Positions 15,330-22,713 are shown, counted from the stretch's first letter. The stretch: 32,881 bases of DNA from Lachnospiraceae bacterium UBA2860 (GCA_002350625.1 DEFE01000026.1:66268-99148); one strand, 5' to 3'. Numbers and translations are program-made. Notes: generated by a model from the sequence alone, not told the origin.

Positions 15330-16751
15330 TTACGCTTTTCCGTTCCAGCAGTAGGTGCACAGAGAACAGGGCTCAAGCCCGATCGCTTCCACCATGTCGT
15401 CAAGGCGGTGGAAGTGGAGAGAAGTAAAGTTCAGCTCCTTGCGGATTTCCTCCAGCATGACCGCGTAGGCTTCCGCGTCCGGATCGAGGTAGGGCGCGAG
15501 CGTTTCCGGATCCGGGTGCGCCGTGCCTTCGAGCTTCTCGATGATGCGCCGTGTGATCAGCTCCATCTCGGAGTTTGAGCGGGAGAAGTTGAGGTAAGGG
15601 CAGCCGTAGACCAGCGGCGGACAGGCCGGACGCACGTGAACTTCACTCGCGCCGCTCTGGAAGAGATATTCCGTGGTTTCCCTGAGCTGCGTGCCGCGCA
15701 CGATCGAGTCGTCGATCAGAAGGAGGCGCTTGCCCCCGATCAGCCGCCGGTCCGGGATCAGCTTCATCTTCGCGATGAGATTGCGCTTGTCCTGATGCGT
15801 CGGCATGAAGCTGCGCGGCCAGGTCGGCGTATACTTGACAAAGGGGCGCTCGTAGGGAATGCCGGATTCGTTGGCGTATCCGATCGCATGCGCGACGCCG
15901 CTGTCCGGCACGCCGGCCACCGAGTCGGGCGCGATGCCCCGCGCCATGTCGCGCCTCGCGAGCGCTCTCCCGCAGGAATAGCGGGCGGCCTCCACGTTGA
16001 TCCCCTCATATTCCGAGGCGGGGAAGCCGTAGTAGATCCAGAGGAAGGTGCAGATCTTCTTGTCCTTAAATGGCTCCGCGACCGTCTCGCACCCGTCTGC
16101 ATTCATGAGGACGATCTCGCCCGGTCCGAGTTCCCGGACATGCTCATAGCCGAGATTCAGATAGGAAAAGCTCTCAAAGGCGACGCAGTAGGCGTCGTCC
16201 TTTTTGCCGACGACGACAGGCGTGCGGCCGAAGCGGTCCCGCGCGGCATAGATGCCGTCCGGCGTCATGACGAGGATCGTCATGGAGCCCTTGATGAGCT
16301 CCTGGGCGAGCCGGATCCCTTCGGCAAATTCTTTTCTCTGGGAGATGATGGAAGCGACGAGCTCGGTGGGGCTTGTGCCGCCCGCGCTCATTTCCATGAA
16401 GTGCTGGTGTCCGTTGGCGAAGAGATGATCCCGGATCTCCCCGGCGTTATTGATCCGTCCGACAGTGGCGATGGCGAAGGTGCCGAGCTGGGAGCGGATG
16501 ACGAGCGGCTGGGATTCAAAGTCGCTGATGCTGCCGATCCCGAGCTGTCCCTTCATGGTGGTGATATCTTTTTCGAACTTCGGACGAAAGTAGGAGCTTT
16601 CGATGTTGTGGATCGCGCGGTCAAAGCCGGACGCGGGGTCATAGACCGCCATGCCGGCGCGCCTCGTGCCCAGATGCGAGTGATAGTCCGTGCCGTAGAA
16701 GAGATCAAACACACAGTCTTCTTTGGCAGCGACTCCGAAAAATCCACCCAT
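15330..16751 (-). CDS. PurF-like protein lacking the glutaminase cysteine
   Basis: A 473-residue homologue of glutamine PRPP amidotransferase. The C-terminal phosphoribosyltransferase half is intact, with PRPP loop LLLIDDSIVRGTQL near residue 345. Cysteines at about 372-380 (ACPPLVYGC) and at 462, 465 and 468 are spaced like PurF iron-sulfur ligands. The N-terminal Ntn-hydrolase half is degenerate in its active site: the start is MGGFFG instead of MCGIFG, so Cys1 is missing. The usual GHVRYST segment is GIGSISD, and the N-G oxyanion region is TVGRINN. It is therefore unlikely to use glutamine. It may be ammonia-dependent, a regulator, or act on another substrate. AGGAGG is ten bases before the ATG. 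It is downstream of the deacetylase gene (67-base gap). Confidence 0.85.
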   Translation of the reverse strand: MGGFFGVAAKEDCVFDLFYGTDYHSHLGTRRAGMAVYDPASGFDRAIHNIESSYFRPKFEKDITTMKGQLGIGSISDFESQPLVIRSQLGTFAIATVGRINNAGEIRDHLFANGHQHFMEMSAGGTSPTELVASIISQRKEFAEGIRLAQELIKGSMTILVMTPDGIYAARDRFGRTPVVVGKKDDAYCVAFESFSYLNLGYEHVRELGPGEIVLMNADGCETVAEPFKDKKICTFLWIYYGFPASEYEGINVEAARYSCGRALARRDMARGIAPDSVAGVPDSGVAHAIGYANESGIPYERPFVKYTPTWPRSFMPTHQDKRNLIAKMKLIPDRRLIGGKRLLLIDDSIVRGTQLRETTEYLFQSGASEVHVRPACPPLVYGCPYLNFSRSNSEMELITRRIIEKLEGTAHPDPETLAPYLDPDAEAYAVMLEEIRKELNFTSLHFHRLDDMVEAIGLEPCSLCTYCWNGKA

Positions 16752-16767
16752 ATGGTTTTATACCTCC

Positions 16768-16793
16768 TGCGGCGCTTTCAAGAGGCGCCGCGT
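16768..16793 (-). other. Hairpin between deacetylase and PurF-like genes
   Basis: GCGGCGC / GCGCCGC inverted repeat with a 12-base loop, immediately before the ribosome binding site of the PurF-like gene and without a T run. It may act in mRNA processing or in translation of the downstream gene. Confidence 0.4.
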
Positions 16794-16818
16794 CATGTGC
16801 GTAAACAGATGAGACAGT

Positions 16819-18072
16819 TCAGTTTGCCGACTCCGGATAAATGCCGAATTCAAAGCCCTTGTCGCGGCAGGCGTCGATCCAGTCGCCGAGGAACGCCGCG
16901 TTCGTCGTGGAGCTGGCGTGCAGGAGATAGATCGCGCCGGGATGGACGGCGTCCACGGCCTTCCAGAGAGATTCATCGACCGGCGGCTGCTCGTCGCTGT
17001 AGTCGTTGTAAGCGTAGGACCAGAAGACGACCTTGAGCCCGAGGTTGTTCACGAGCCCGAGGGACTGGTCGCTGTAGGCGCCTTCCGGGTAGCGGAAATA
17101 CTTCATGTCGTAGCCGAACTTGTCTTTCACGAGATTCTGCAGCGTCATGATCTGATCGGTCTGCTCCTCGATTGACAGTGTCGGCATCTTCGGATGCGTG
17201 CAGGTGTGATTGCCGAGCTGGTGACCTTCGTCGATCATGCGCTGCACCATGTCGGGCATCTCATCCACAAAGTACTTCGTCAGGAAGAAGACGGCCTTGA
17301 CTTCTTTCGCTTTAAGCACGTCGAGGATGCCCGCCGTCGTGTCGTTCTCGAAGCCTTCGTCCATCGTCAGGTAGATCACGGGCTTCGACGTATCCTGAAT
17401 CCAGTCGACGTTGAACTGTCCCCATTTGGACTCGTACCACGACCAGTCCGTCGGGACGTTGTTCTCGTCGCGATTGGCCTGCGCGTATCCGAATTCACAC
17501 AGTTCGTTGGACAGATCCTCAAGGTCCCAGTGCTCCTGATAGGTCTTCGCCTCACTCAGATATTCCGATTTAATATAGGCCTTGCCGCCTTCATAATCAA
17601 TGATCGTCCAGTCGCCTTCTTCGCCGGTCTTCTTCACGGACGCTCCGGCAAAGAGCTTGCCGACGATTTCCGTGTCGGTACTCGCCCCGGCGCGCACATT
17701 GACGGAATCCGTCGTGAAGACGGTCACTTCCGGCTCGGGCGTCGGCGTGGGCGTCTCTGTCGGCGTGGGCGTCGGTGTCTCCGTCGGCGTCGGTGTGGGC
17801 GTCTCGGTCGGTGTCGGCGTCGGCGTCTCCGTGATGATCGAGAGCAGCGATTCCGTCTCCGAGGCCGTGGAAGCGGCAGCGGGCGTCGGTTCGGCTTTGA
17901 CGACGCCTGAAGCAGCAGCTGCCGCGCCGCCCGCTGCAGCGCTCGAGCTGTTATTCATCTTGATGACGCCGGTGCGGCCGAGCAGGTAGACGATCAGGCA
18001 CACGACGGCAATCGCGCAGATGCCGAGAACGGTGGCGGCTGTATTACGTTTCTTCTGGTGATTTTCTGGCAT
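16819..18072 (-). CDS. Membrane-anchored SH3b / NodB polysaccharide deacetylase (PdaA-type)
   Basis: A 417-residue cell-wall enzyme: N-terminal membrane anchor (about residues 12-35), Ala-rich stretch, a Pro/Thr/Glu linker of repeated TPTPTE units (about 82-113), a bacterial SH3 domain (about 115-180: SVNVRAGASTDTEIVGKL) and a NodB domain (about 214-410). The NodB motifs are present: TMDEG (the PdaA-like DE variant of motif 1), HTCTH (metal-binding His pair), RYPEG and LLHASS. The closest described relatives are PdaA-type enzymes, which de-N-acetylate peptidoglycan muramic acid residues. The SH3b domain would hold it on the wall. It has its own promoter (18102-18130), and the PurF-like gene follows. 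The exact substrate is not settled by sequence. Confidence 0.9.
   Translation of the reverse strand: MPENHQKKRNTAATVLGICAIAVVCLIVYLLGRTGVIKMNNSSSAAAGGAAAAASGVVKAEPTPAAASTASETESLLSIITETPTPTPTETPTPTPTETPTPTPTETPTPTPEPEVTVFTTDSVNVRAGASTDTEIVGKLFAGASVKKTGEEGDWTIIDYEGGKAYIKSEYLSEAKTYQEHWDLEDLSNELCEFGYAQANRDENNVPTDWSWYESKWGQFNVDWIQDTSKPVIYLTMDEGFENDTTAGILDVLKAKEVKAVFFLTKYFVDEMPDMVQRMIDEGHQLGNHTCTHPKMPTLSIEEQTDQIMTLQNLVKDKFGYDMKYFRYPEGAYSDQSLGLVNNLGLKVVFWSYAYNDYSDEQPPVDESLWKAVDAVHPGAIYLLHASSTTNAAFLGDWIDACRDKGFEFGIYPESAN
17735..17832. repeat. Tandem repeat encoding TPTPTE linker
   Basis: Short direct repeats of about 24 bases on the GTCGGCGTCGGCGTCTCC theme encode the Pro-Thr-Glu linker between anchor and SH3b domain. 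Such tracts vary in length between strains. Confidence 0.75.
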
Positions 18073-18101
18073 GATGGCTGTTCCCTCCTTTTTCTTACAG
18101 A

Positions 18102-18130
18102 ATAATAGAAGAAAAACGTCGATTTGTCTA
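18102..18130 (-). promoter_or_regulatory. Promoter of the deacetylase gene
   Basis: Read on the minus strand: TAGACA, 17-base spacer, TATTAT, about 30 bases before the ATG at 18072, with AAGGAGGG between. Confidence 0.65.
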
Positions 18131-18151
18131 GTCGGCAGTAAGAAAATAAGG

Positions 18152-18181
18152 TTGACACGGGAGATGGCGAACGCTTATAAT
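18152..18181 (+). promoter_or_regulatory. rplM-rpsI promoter
   Basis: Perfect TTGACA (18152-18157), an 18-base spacer and perfect TATAAT (18176-18181), as expected for a strong ribosomal-protein promoter. Confidence 0.85.
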
Positions 18182-18188
18182 AATCGGG

Positions 18189-18330
18189 TGCGACATCCCA
18201 AGTCGCGTGTTTTTTGCGCATATGACCGGCCTGCCCCGGTGCGGTGTATGCGGCATCCGCAGGGATTATGTGGAGGTCTCTAAAGCGGAGAGGACGCAAG
18301 TTATTCATTCGTGATTCAGGAGGATTATCC
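18189..18330 (+). ncRNA. rplM-rpsI leader (candidate L13 leader)
   Basis: A roughly 140-base leader with a terminator-like hairpin very early (GCGAC / GTCGC around 18190-18206, then GTGTTTTTT) and a GC-rich pairing region near 18225-18265. By position it matches the L13 leader described in Firmicutes, in which the ribosomal protein controls its own operon. The assignment is by synteny; I could not test a covariance model. Confidence 0.5.
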
Positions 18331-18765
18331 ATGAAAACTTTTATGGCCAAGCCGGAAGACGTCGAGCGCAAGTGGTATGTGATCGACGCGACGGATCTGC
18401 CTCTCGGCCGCCTTGCTTCCGAGGCAGCGAAGATCTTAAGAGGCAAGAATAAGCCGATCTATACACCGTATGTCGATACAGGCGACAATGTTATCATCAT
18501 CAATGCTGAGAAGATCAGCGTTTCCGGCCAGAAGCTGGATCAGAAGATCTATTTCAGCCATTCCGAATATGTGGGCGGCGCGAAGTACACAAAGATGCGC
18601 GACATGCTTGCAAAGAAGCCGGAATGGGTCGTTGAGCACGCAGTCCGCGGCATGGTCCCGCACGGTGCGCTCGGTGACAAGATGTTCAAGAAGCTGCATG
18701 TCTATGCCGGACCGGAGCATCCGCACGCTGCTCAGAAGCCGGAAGAGCTGAAGCTGGAATTCTGA
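18331..18765 (+). CDS. rplM: Ribosomal protein uL13
   Basis: A 144-residue 50S protein with the typical segments KWYVIDATDLPLGRLAS, GDNVIIINAEKI, and the C-terminal VRGMVPHGALGDKMFKKLHVYAG. The start is set by CAGGAGGA seven bases before ATG 18331; an in-frame ATG at 18244 lies in the leader and lacks a site. rpsI follows after 15 bases. Confidence 0.97.
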   Translation: MKTFMAKPEDVERKWYVIDATDLPLGRLASEAAKILRGKNKPIYTPYVDTGDNVIIINAEKISVSGQKLDQKIYFSHSEYVGGAKYTKMRDMLAKKPEWVVEHAVRGMVPHGALGDKMFKKLHVYAGPEHPHAAQKPEELKLEF

Positions 18766-18780
18766 TAGGAGGGTACGAAG

Positions 18781-19173
18781 GTGGCAAGCGAAAGATTTTA
18801 TGGTACAGGTAGAAGAAAAAGTTCTGTCGCAAGAGTGTACCTTTCTGCAGGCACAGGCAAGATCACGGTCAACAAGCGCGACATCGATGACTTCTTTGGT
18901 ATGGAAACGCTGAAGATGATCGTCCGCCAGCCGTTTGGCGTCACGGGCACGGAAGGCAGATATGACGTGATGGTCTTCGTACACGGCGGCGGCTACACAG
19001 GCCAGGCCGGTGCGATTCGCCACGGCATTTCCCGCGCGCTCTGCAAAGCTGACGACGACTTCAGAAAGCCGCTTAAGACGGCCGGATTCCTCACACGCGA
19101 TCCGCGTATGAAGGAGAGAAAGAAGTACGGTCTCAAAGCCGCACGTCGTGCTCCGCAGTTCAGCAAGCGATAA
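18781..19173 (+). CDS. rpsI: Ribosomal protein uS9 (3' end is the element's attL)
   Basis: A 130-residue 30S protein; its C-terminal Ser-Lys-Arg tail reaches the P-site tRNA. Start is GTG 18781 behind TAGGAGGG. Characteristic segments are FYGTGRRKSSVARVYL and the end RRAPQFSKR. The last codons overlap the integration site of the neighbouring element: the junction supplies AAG CGA TAA, so the protein is not shortened. The displaced original end, AAG CGC TGA, is at 32811-32819. The gene therefore stays functional after integration, and the element also supplies a new terminator. Confidence 0.96.
   Translation: MASERFYGTGRRKSSVARVYLSAGTGKITVNKRDIDDFFGMETLKMIVRQPFGVTGTEGRYDVMVFVHGGGYTGQAGAIRHGISRALCKADDDFRKPLKTAGFLTRDPRMKERKKYGLKAARRAPQFSKR
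19163..19169 (+). repeat. attL core
   Basis: GCAAGCG inside the last codons of rpsI (…AGC AAG CGA TAA). It is the same 7 bases as at the right junction. The core is short, so crossover could be slightly offset. Confidence 0.7.
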
Positions 19174-19210
19174 TTCAGTTATCAAAATCAAAAGATCACA
19201 CAGAAGTACA

Positions 19211-19245
19211 AAAAGCCTTGAAAGCCCAGTGTTTTCAAGGCTTTT
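19211..19245 (+). terminator. Replacement terminator for rplM-rpsI carried by the element
   Basis: Perfect 13-bp stem AAAAGCCTTGAAA / TTTCAAGGCTTTT with an 8-9-base loop, just inside the element's left end. Confidence 0.85.
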
Positions 19246-19264
19246 CCTATTATTTCCGGTGTAG

Positions 19265-19275
19265 TGGTTCAGAGT
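19265..19275 (+). repeat. GGTTCAGAGTA end repeat (left copy)
   Basis: An 11-base sequence repeated near the right end at 32701-32711, with a partial copy (GGTTCAGAG) at 32691-32699. It probably marks a binding site of a recombination protein, not the crossover itself. Confidence 0.5.
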
Positions 19276-19310
19276 AAAAAGCCCTGTAAAAACCTGTGCG
19301 GATTTTTGCG

Positions 19311-19343
19311 GTTGCTTACACGCTGCTTACACGTTGCTTACAA
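19311..19343 (+). repeat. Three 11-bp phased arm-type repeats (left end)
   Basis: GTTGCTTACAC, GCTGCTTACAC and GTTGCTTACAA follow one another without gaps. The same array, with variation, occurs near the right end (32724-32756). Their placement inside each end fits integrase arm-type binding sites. Confidence 0.7.
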
Positions 19344-19410
19344 TCGCAGGTTCAAGAAATTTTGTCTGACGTTAGACAGCAGAAACCTTGAAAACAGGGC
19401 ATTCCAGGGC

Positions 19411-19442
19411 AAAAAAGAAGCACTGCAAAGGGCAGTGCTTCC
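19411..19442 (-). terminator. Terminator of the integrase-RHH transcript
   Basis: On the minus strand: GGAAGCACTGC / GCAGTGCTTC hairpin followed by TTTTTT, ten bases after the RHH gene stop. Confidence 0.85.
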
Positions 19443-19451
19443 GGGGTTATT

Positions 19452-20084
19452 TCATACGCTGTGAGAATGTTTTATCAGCGGTTTGAAAACTTTCAGGCTG
19501 TCAGAGTGGATCACCCTGCTGCCTGTGGCATCGTTTGTGAATCCTTCCTTCAGGACGATGGTGAAGCCGTCTTCCCTGGTGAAGGTGGCAGACTCAATCA
19601 TGTGGTAATACTTCCGGGGTGTCTGCCACTTCCGCAGCCATTCAGCGGTGACTTCATTCACACCATCCACAAGCTGACCTGTCCTGACCGGATGGGACTT
19701 GGTAATCATGATCCTGATGTCCTTCAGGTTCTCTGCATGGATCGTCCTGCTGCCTGTCACATCGTTCGTGAATCCCTGCTTCAGCAGGACATAATATCCT
19801 TCCTGTTCACTGATCGCTTCAATCATGTCATAGTATTTGGCTGCAACCTGCCACTTCTGAAGGATGCGCTTTTCTGGTTCCCCAAAGCGGGACAAGGTGG
19901 CAAGGTGACTGTGGCCTTGTTCGTCAATGTCCCGGTCAATCAGCCTGATAATGTAGTCATTGACTGACGTGCCGTTCTGATCGGCTGCGTGCCTAGCCTT
20001 TTCCTTCATCCCTTTGGGAAGGTAAAGGGACAGTCTGTCATAATGATCCCTGGTGAACTGTGCCTGATAATCTATCCGGTTCAT
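19452..20084 (-). CDS. Ribbon-helix-helix protein with duplicated C-terminal domain
   Basis: A 210-residue protein. Residues 17-53 (RLSLYLPKGMKEKARHAAD, then a SVNDYIIRLIDRDI helix) form a ribbon-helix-helix DNA-binding domain. Two copies of a roughly 52-residue module follow, at about 76-126 and 151-203, sharing KWQ…KYY.MIE…G…LK.GFTND.TGSR.IH…LK. The duplication is also visible in the DNA. It lies 15 bases after the integrase gene in the same direction, so it may control integration or excision or regulate this operon. I do not recognise the duplicated module as a named family. GGCAGG precedes the ATG. Confidence 0.85.
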   Translation of the reverse strand: MNRIDYQAQFTRDHYDRLSLYLPKGMKEKARHAADQNGTSVNDYIIRLIDRDIDEQGHSHLATLSRFGEPEKRILQKWQVAAKYYDMIEAISEQEGYYVLLKQGFTNDVTGSRTIHAENLKDIRIMITKSHPVRTGQLVDGVNEVTAEWLRKWQTPRKYYHMIESATFTREDGFTIVLKEGFTNDATGSRVIHSDSLKVFKPLIKHSHSV

Positions 20085-20099
20085 GTGGTCACCTGCCTT

Positions 20100-21149
20100 T
20101 CAGATCAGGTCAATGGCATCCAAAAGCTGCTGAAGTTCATAGTGGGTGTAGACAGTTTCTGTGACACCCTGTCCCTTGTGTCCCACAATGCGCTTGATGA
20201 TCCTTTCTTCCACACCTGCATTCTTCAACATGGTGATGCAGGTGTGCCGGGTGTCGTGCGGGGTGTGGGTGACGCTGATCTGCTGCACAAGCGGTGTCCA
20301 ATAGGAATCATAATAGTTCCGGTAAGAGAAATGACCACCTGAAGGATTGCTGATCAGGTATTCACAGTCATTCCTGTTCATCCATGCTTCCATGAAGGGC
20401 ATGATCTTCTTGGCAATGGGGACACGCCTGACACCTGCCTGTGTCTTGGACTTCATGATGTCAAAATAGCGGTCAGACAGGTTCACCTGTTCCTTCTTCA
20501 GATCAAGCAGTTCACTGATCCTGCAACCGGAATAGATCAGGATCAGGATGACGGTGAAGTAATCGTTGGTGTCCTTCCAGTTCCACACTGTATCAAGTTC
20601 AGGTGTGGTGAAGGGGTTCCTGTCCCGCTTGTCAGGGTTCCGGTCTTTGTACCATTTGATTTCTACATACCGGGCATAGTCTACCATGCACAAGTCGTTT
20701 TCCATGGCATATTTATATAACACATTGAACAGACCTTTGATTTTCTTCAAGGTTGGGTAGTTCTTCCCACATGTTTCAATAACATAATCAAGATGCGCTT
20801 TTCTGATTTCATTGAATTTCATTGATTCAAGGGAACCACAACACTTATATGCTGCACTATATCCGTTCACATTTGACCGTGATGTGTGCTGGTAGAAATG
20901 GGAAGACCACATTTCATAAATATCGGCAAAAGTGACCTTGTTGGCATCGGTGTTGTATGGGTGTTCATTGTAATGGGCAAGGGCAATCAGTGCCTTTTCC
21001 TTGCTTTCATAATATCCAAGATATTCATATTTGAAGTGTATGGTGCCGTCCGGGTCATCTGTTCTGGAAACTGTTCTTCTGACTGCCCACGGTTTCCTTC
21101 TGGAACCGGGCAGCTTATAGACTGATCCGTATCCGTTCGGTAATTTCAT
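20100..21149 (-). CDS. int: Tyrosine recombinase / integrase
   Basis: A 349-residue phage-type integrase that would recombine attP with the rpsI 3' end. The N-terminal part (about 1-60) is an arm-binding-like domain, 70-165 the core-binding SAM-like domain, and 175-349 the catalytic domain. All six catalytic residues are seen: Arg210 (YSGCRISELL), Lys235, His298 and Arg301 (HTPHDTRHT), His324 (VGHKG), and the nucleophile Tyr334. The ATG at 21149 follows AAAGGA; the in-frame ATG 25 codons upstream has no site. The RHH gene is directly downstream. It is the left-end integration module. Confidence 0.95.
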   Translation of the reverse strand: MKLPNGYGSVYKLPGSRRKPWAVRRTVSRTDDPDGTIHFKYEYLGYYESKEKALIALAHYNEHPYNTDANKVTFADIYEMWSSHFYQHTSRSNVNGYSAAYKCCGSLESMKFNEIRKAHLDYVIETCGKNYPTLKKIKGLFNVLYKYAMENDLCMVDYARYVEIKWYKDRNPDKRDRNPFTTPELDTVWNWKDTNDYFTVILILIYSGCRISELLDLKKEQVNLSDRYFDIMKSKTQAGVRRVPIAKKIMPFMEAWMNRNDCEYLISNPSGGHFSYRNYYDSYWTPLVQQISVTHTPHDTRHTCITMLKNAGVEERIIKRIVGHKGQGVTETVYTHYELQQLLDAIDLI

Positions 21150-21191
21150 GAAAAGACCATCCTTTCCTGTCTGGTAAACCAATGGAAAGAA

Positions 21192-21200
21192 TGGTATGAT
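21192..21200 (+). promoter_or_regulatory. Extended -10 promoter for a candidate small RNA
   Basis: TGG followed by TATGAT (21195-21200) is an extended -10 element; the -35 region (TGGTAA, 21172-21177) is weak. It points towards the terminator at 21246-21283 with no gene between. Confidence 0.35.
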
Positions 21201-21206
21201 AAAAGG

Positions 21207-21283
21207 TGCTGACAGACCATTCATTCCTTTGGTTTGTTGTCATCTGTGACCGTGGTGCTGCAATCACCACGGTCACTTTTGTT
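21207..21283 (+). ncRNA. Candidate small RNA antisense to the integrase leader
   Basis: A short stretch of about 75 bases between an extended -10 sequence and a perfect terminator, on the strand opposite the leftward operon that leads into int. No open reading frame explains a rightward terminator here. It could be an antisense RNA limiting integrase expression. Transcription is not shown by sequence alone. Confidence 0.35.
21246..21282 (+). terminator. Perfect hairpin terminator facing right, upstream of int
   Basis: Perfect 12-bp stem GTGACCGTGGTG / CACCACGGTCAC, 7-base loop, then TTTTGTT. The T run exists only on the plus strand. Confidence 0.75.
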
Positions 21284-21354
21284 ATTCCTTTTCGCTGTCC
21301 AGGCAAAGCTGCAATCAATGCCTGGGGCGGTGCTGATATGTCATCTGGAACCGG

Positions 21355-21534
21355 TCACTGTACTTCCTTCATGATGTCTTCAATCTTGTTCATGTAGTCC
21401 ATGACCACTTCAATGACCGTGGTGTGGTCTTCACTTCCATCATTCTGATGTGCGTCAAGGTATGTCATCAGGATCACCCTTGCTTTTCTGAAGTTTTCAT
21501 CAATCTGGTTCAGTTGTTCTTCTGTCATCTTCAT
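21355..21534 (-). CDS. 59-residue acidic helical protein, unknown
   Basis: A short gene with AAAGGAG eight bases before its ATG (minus strand). The product starts MKMTEEQLNQIDENFRKAR and ends NKIEDIMKEVQ. It is acidic and helical, without cysteines or a membrane segment. It lies 23 bases after the 108-residue gene, in the same leftward operon as the repressor, and 200 bases before int. Function unknown; small proteins at this place in satellites are often regulators. Confidence 0.65.
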   Translation of the reverse strand: MKMTEEQLNQIDENFRKARVILMTYLDAHQNDGSEDHTTVIEVVMDYMNKIEDIMKEVQ

Positions 21535-21557
21535 GGTTCGTTCTCCTTTCTGGTGCT

Positions 21558-21884
21558 TTATGAATACCGTGCCATTAGTTCACCTGTGTTCGTGCGGATC
21601 AGGTGACCTTGTACCATGGTTGGTTTTATGGTGACCATCTCACTGTTCAAAAGGGCAGCAGGATTATTCTGTGCTTCTTTCAGGGCTGCTTCCTTCAGAA
21701 CGTCAATAAGTTCAAAGCTGTTGCATGTGAGGAAAATATGTAGTTTCTGACTGTCTGCATGATACTTGAGGTTGATCATGATTTCAGGGTCTTCAGCGTT
21801 GATATGCAAAACCCATGTAATCCGGTCTGTGCTGATGACCTGATCCTGAAGCACGTCTTTCTTAAAGCTGATTATCTTTGTCAT
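21558..21884 (-). CDS. 108-residue unknown protein
   Basis: The start overlaps the last 23 bases of the repressor gene, behind an AGAAGGGGAA site, so translation is probably coupled. The sequence begins MTKIISFKKDVLQDQV, alternates strand-like and helical stretches, and has a central Asp/Glu-Pro segment (NAEDPEIMINLKYHAD). No membrane segment or catalytic motif is visible. I do not recognise the family. Its coupling to the repressor suggests a role in lysogeny control or in protection of the host. Confidence 0.7.
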   Translation of the reverse strand: MTKIISFKKDVLQDQVISTDRITWVLHINAEDPEIMINLKYHADSQKLHIFLTCNSFELIDVLKEAALKEAQNNPAALLNSEMVTIKPTMVQGHLIRTNTGELMARYS

Positions 21885-22362
21885 TCTGTTCCCCTTCTTT
21901 TCTTCTCAATACTTCACTGCATTTCTTGTCCAGATCATCTGCCACACGAAGGGACACCAACATTGCTGAACCTTCACCGTCATATTCTGCTTTAGGATCA
22001 TAGGATAGATCATAGTCAAGAATCCTGATTGCATCCATGATGATCTTGGATGCTTCAACAATCTTTGCATCCCTGCCCTTTGCTTTGAACTTACTGAACA
22101 CTTGTGAACGTTTCCGGGGATGTTTCATCCTGTCATCCTGTCCTGTCAGGTATTCCACATTCACATCAAGGACATCTGCTATTCCTTGCAGGTTTGAACT
22201 GCTTGGTTCAGCTTTCCCGGTCACCCACCTGCTGACTGTTGCGGTGCGGACACCCATTGTGACGGCAAGTTCCTTCTGCTGCATCCCTGCTGCTTTCAGT
22301 GCCGTCTTGATCCGGTCACCAATCAAGGCCGGGTCAAGCTGTGGGTTGGCTCTTTTGCACAC
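21862..22362 (-). CDS. cI-like HTH_XRE repressor
   Basis: A 166-residue regulator. Residues about 14-70 form a Cro/cI helix-turn-helix: IKTALKAAGMQQKELAVTMGV followed by RTATVSRWVTGKAEPS, then SSNLQGIADVLDVNVEYLTG. The C-terminal half is acidic and helical with no LexA-type Ser/Lys protease motif, so release probably depends on binding an inducer protein, as with the Stl repressors of satellites. Start is GTG 22362 after an AGGAAG site. It is divergent from the replication block, across a 165-base region with operator-like repeats. Confidence 0.85.
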   Translation of the reverse strand: MCKRANPQLDPALIGDRIKTALKAAGMQQKELAVTMGVRTATVSRWVTGKAEPSSSNLQGIADVLDVNVEYLTGQDDRMKHPRKRSQVFSKFKAKGRDAKIVEASKIIMDAIRILDYDLSYDPKAEYDGEGSAMLVSLRVADDLDKKCSEVLRRKEGEQNDKDNQL

Positions 22363-22387
22363 CTTTTTTTCACTTCCTTTCTGCTTC

Positions 22388-22475
22388 GATTACGCTTTGA
22401 GAATATTAGACGGTTTATTTGATATGAAAAACCCGCCTACGCTGAATTGTAATTACGCTTAACCGCAATTATAAT
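22388..22475. promoter_or_regulatory. Divergent control region with operators and early promoter
   Basis: TACGCT occurs three times (22391, 22438, 22454). The segment 22451-22470 (AATTACGC-TTAA-CCGCAATT) is an imperfect palindrome and lies inside the spacer of a rightward promoter: TTGTAA (22447-22452), 17 bases, TATAAT (22470-22475). A repressor bound there would block the replication genes. This is the expected genetic-switch layout; the exact operator is inferred. Confidence 0.5.
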
Positions 22476-22527
22476 TATAATGATGATGATGACCAAAGTC
22501 AAGAACAAAGAAAGGGGATTGAAGAAA

Positions 22528-22713
22528 ATGACAAACAGGGAAATCAGGGAAGCAATGAAAGCAGCAGATTTGAAGCAGTGGGAACTTGCAGGCCTTATGG
22601 GGTGCAGTGAAAACACCATGTACAGGAAACTTAGGACGGAACTTCCAGAAGATATGAAACAGCATCTTCTGGAAGTCATCAGAAACCACAGGAAAGGGGC
22701 TGTCACAGAATGA
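22528..22713 (+). CDS. Small HTH protein (Cro-like)
   Basis: 61 residues: MTNREIREAMKAADLKQWEL, then AGLMGCSENTMYRKLRTELP, a helix-turn-helix of the kind found in small phage early regulators, followed by a basic C-terminal helix. AAAGGGG lies ten bases before ATG 22528; the in-frame ATG at 22480 is in the promoter region and is unlikely. Its stop overlaps the Rep start (ATGA), so both are made together. It probably counteracts the cI-like repressor or regulates replication. Confidence 0.75.
   Translation: MTNREIREAMKAADLKQWELAGLMGCSENTMYRKLRTELPEDMKQHLLEVIRNHRKGAVTE

Noticed and set aside
17194..17910. Long frame opposite the deacetylase gene
   Set aside because: Arg-rich low-complexity text produced by GC-rich codons on the other strand; the deacetylase has clear domains.
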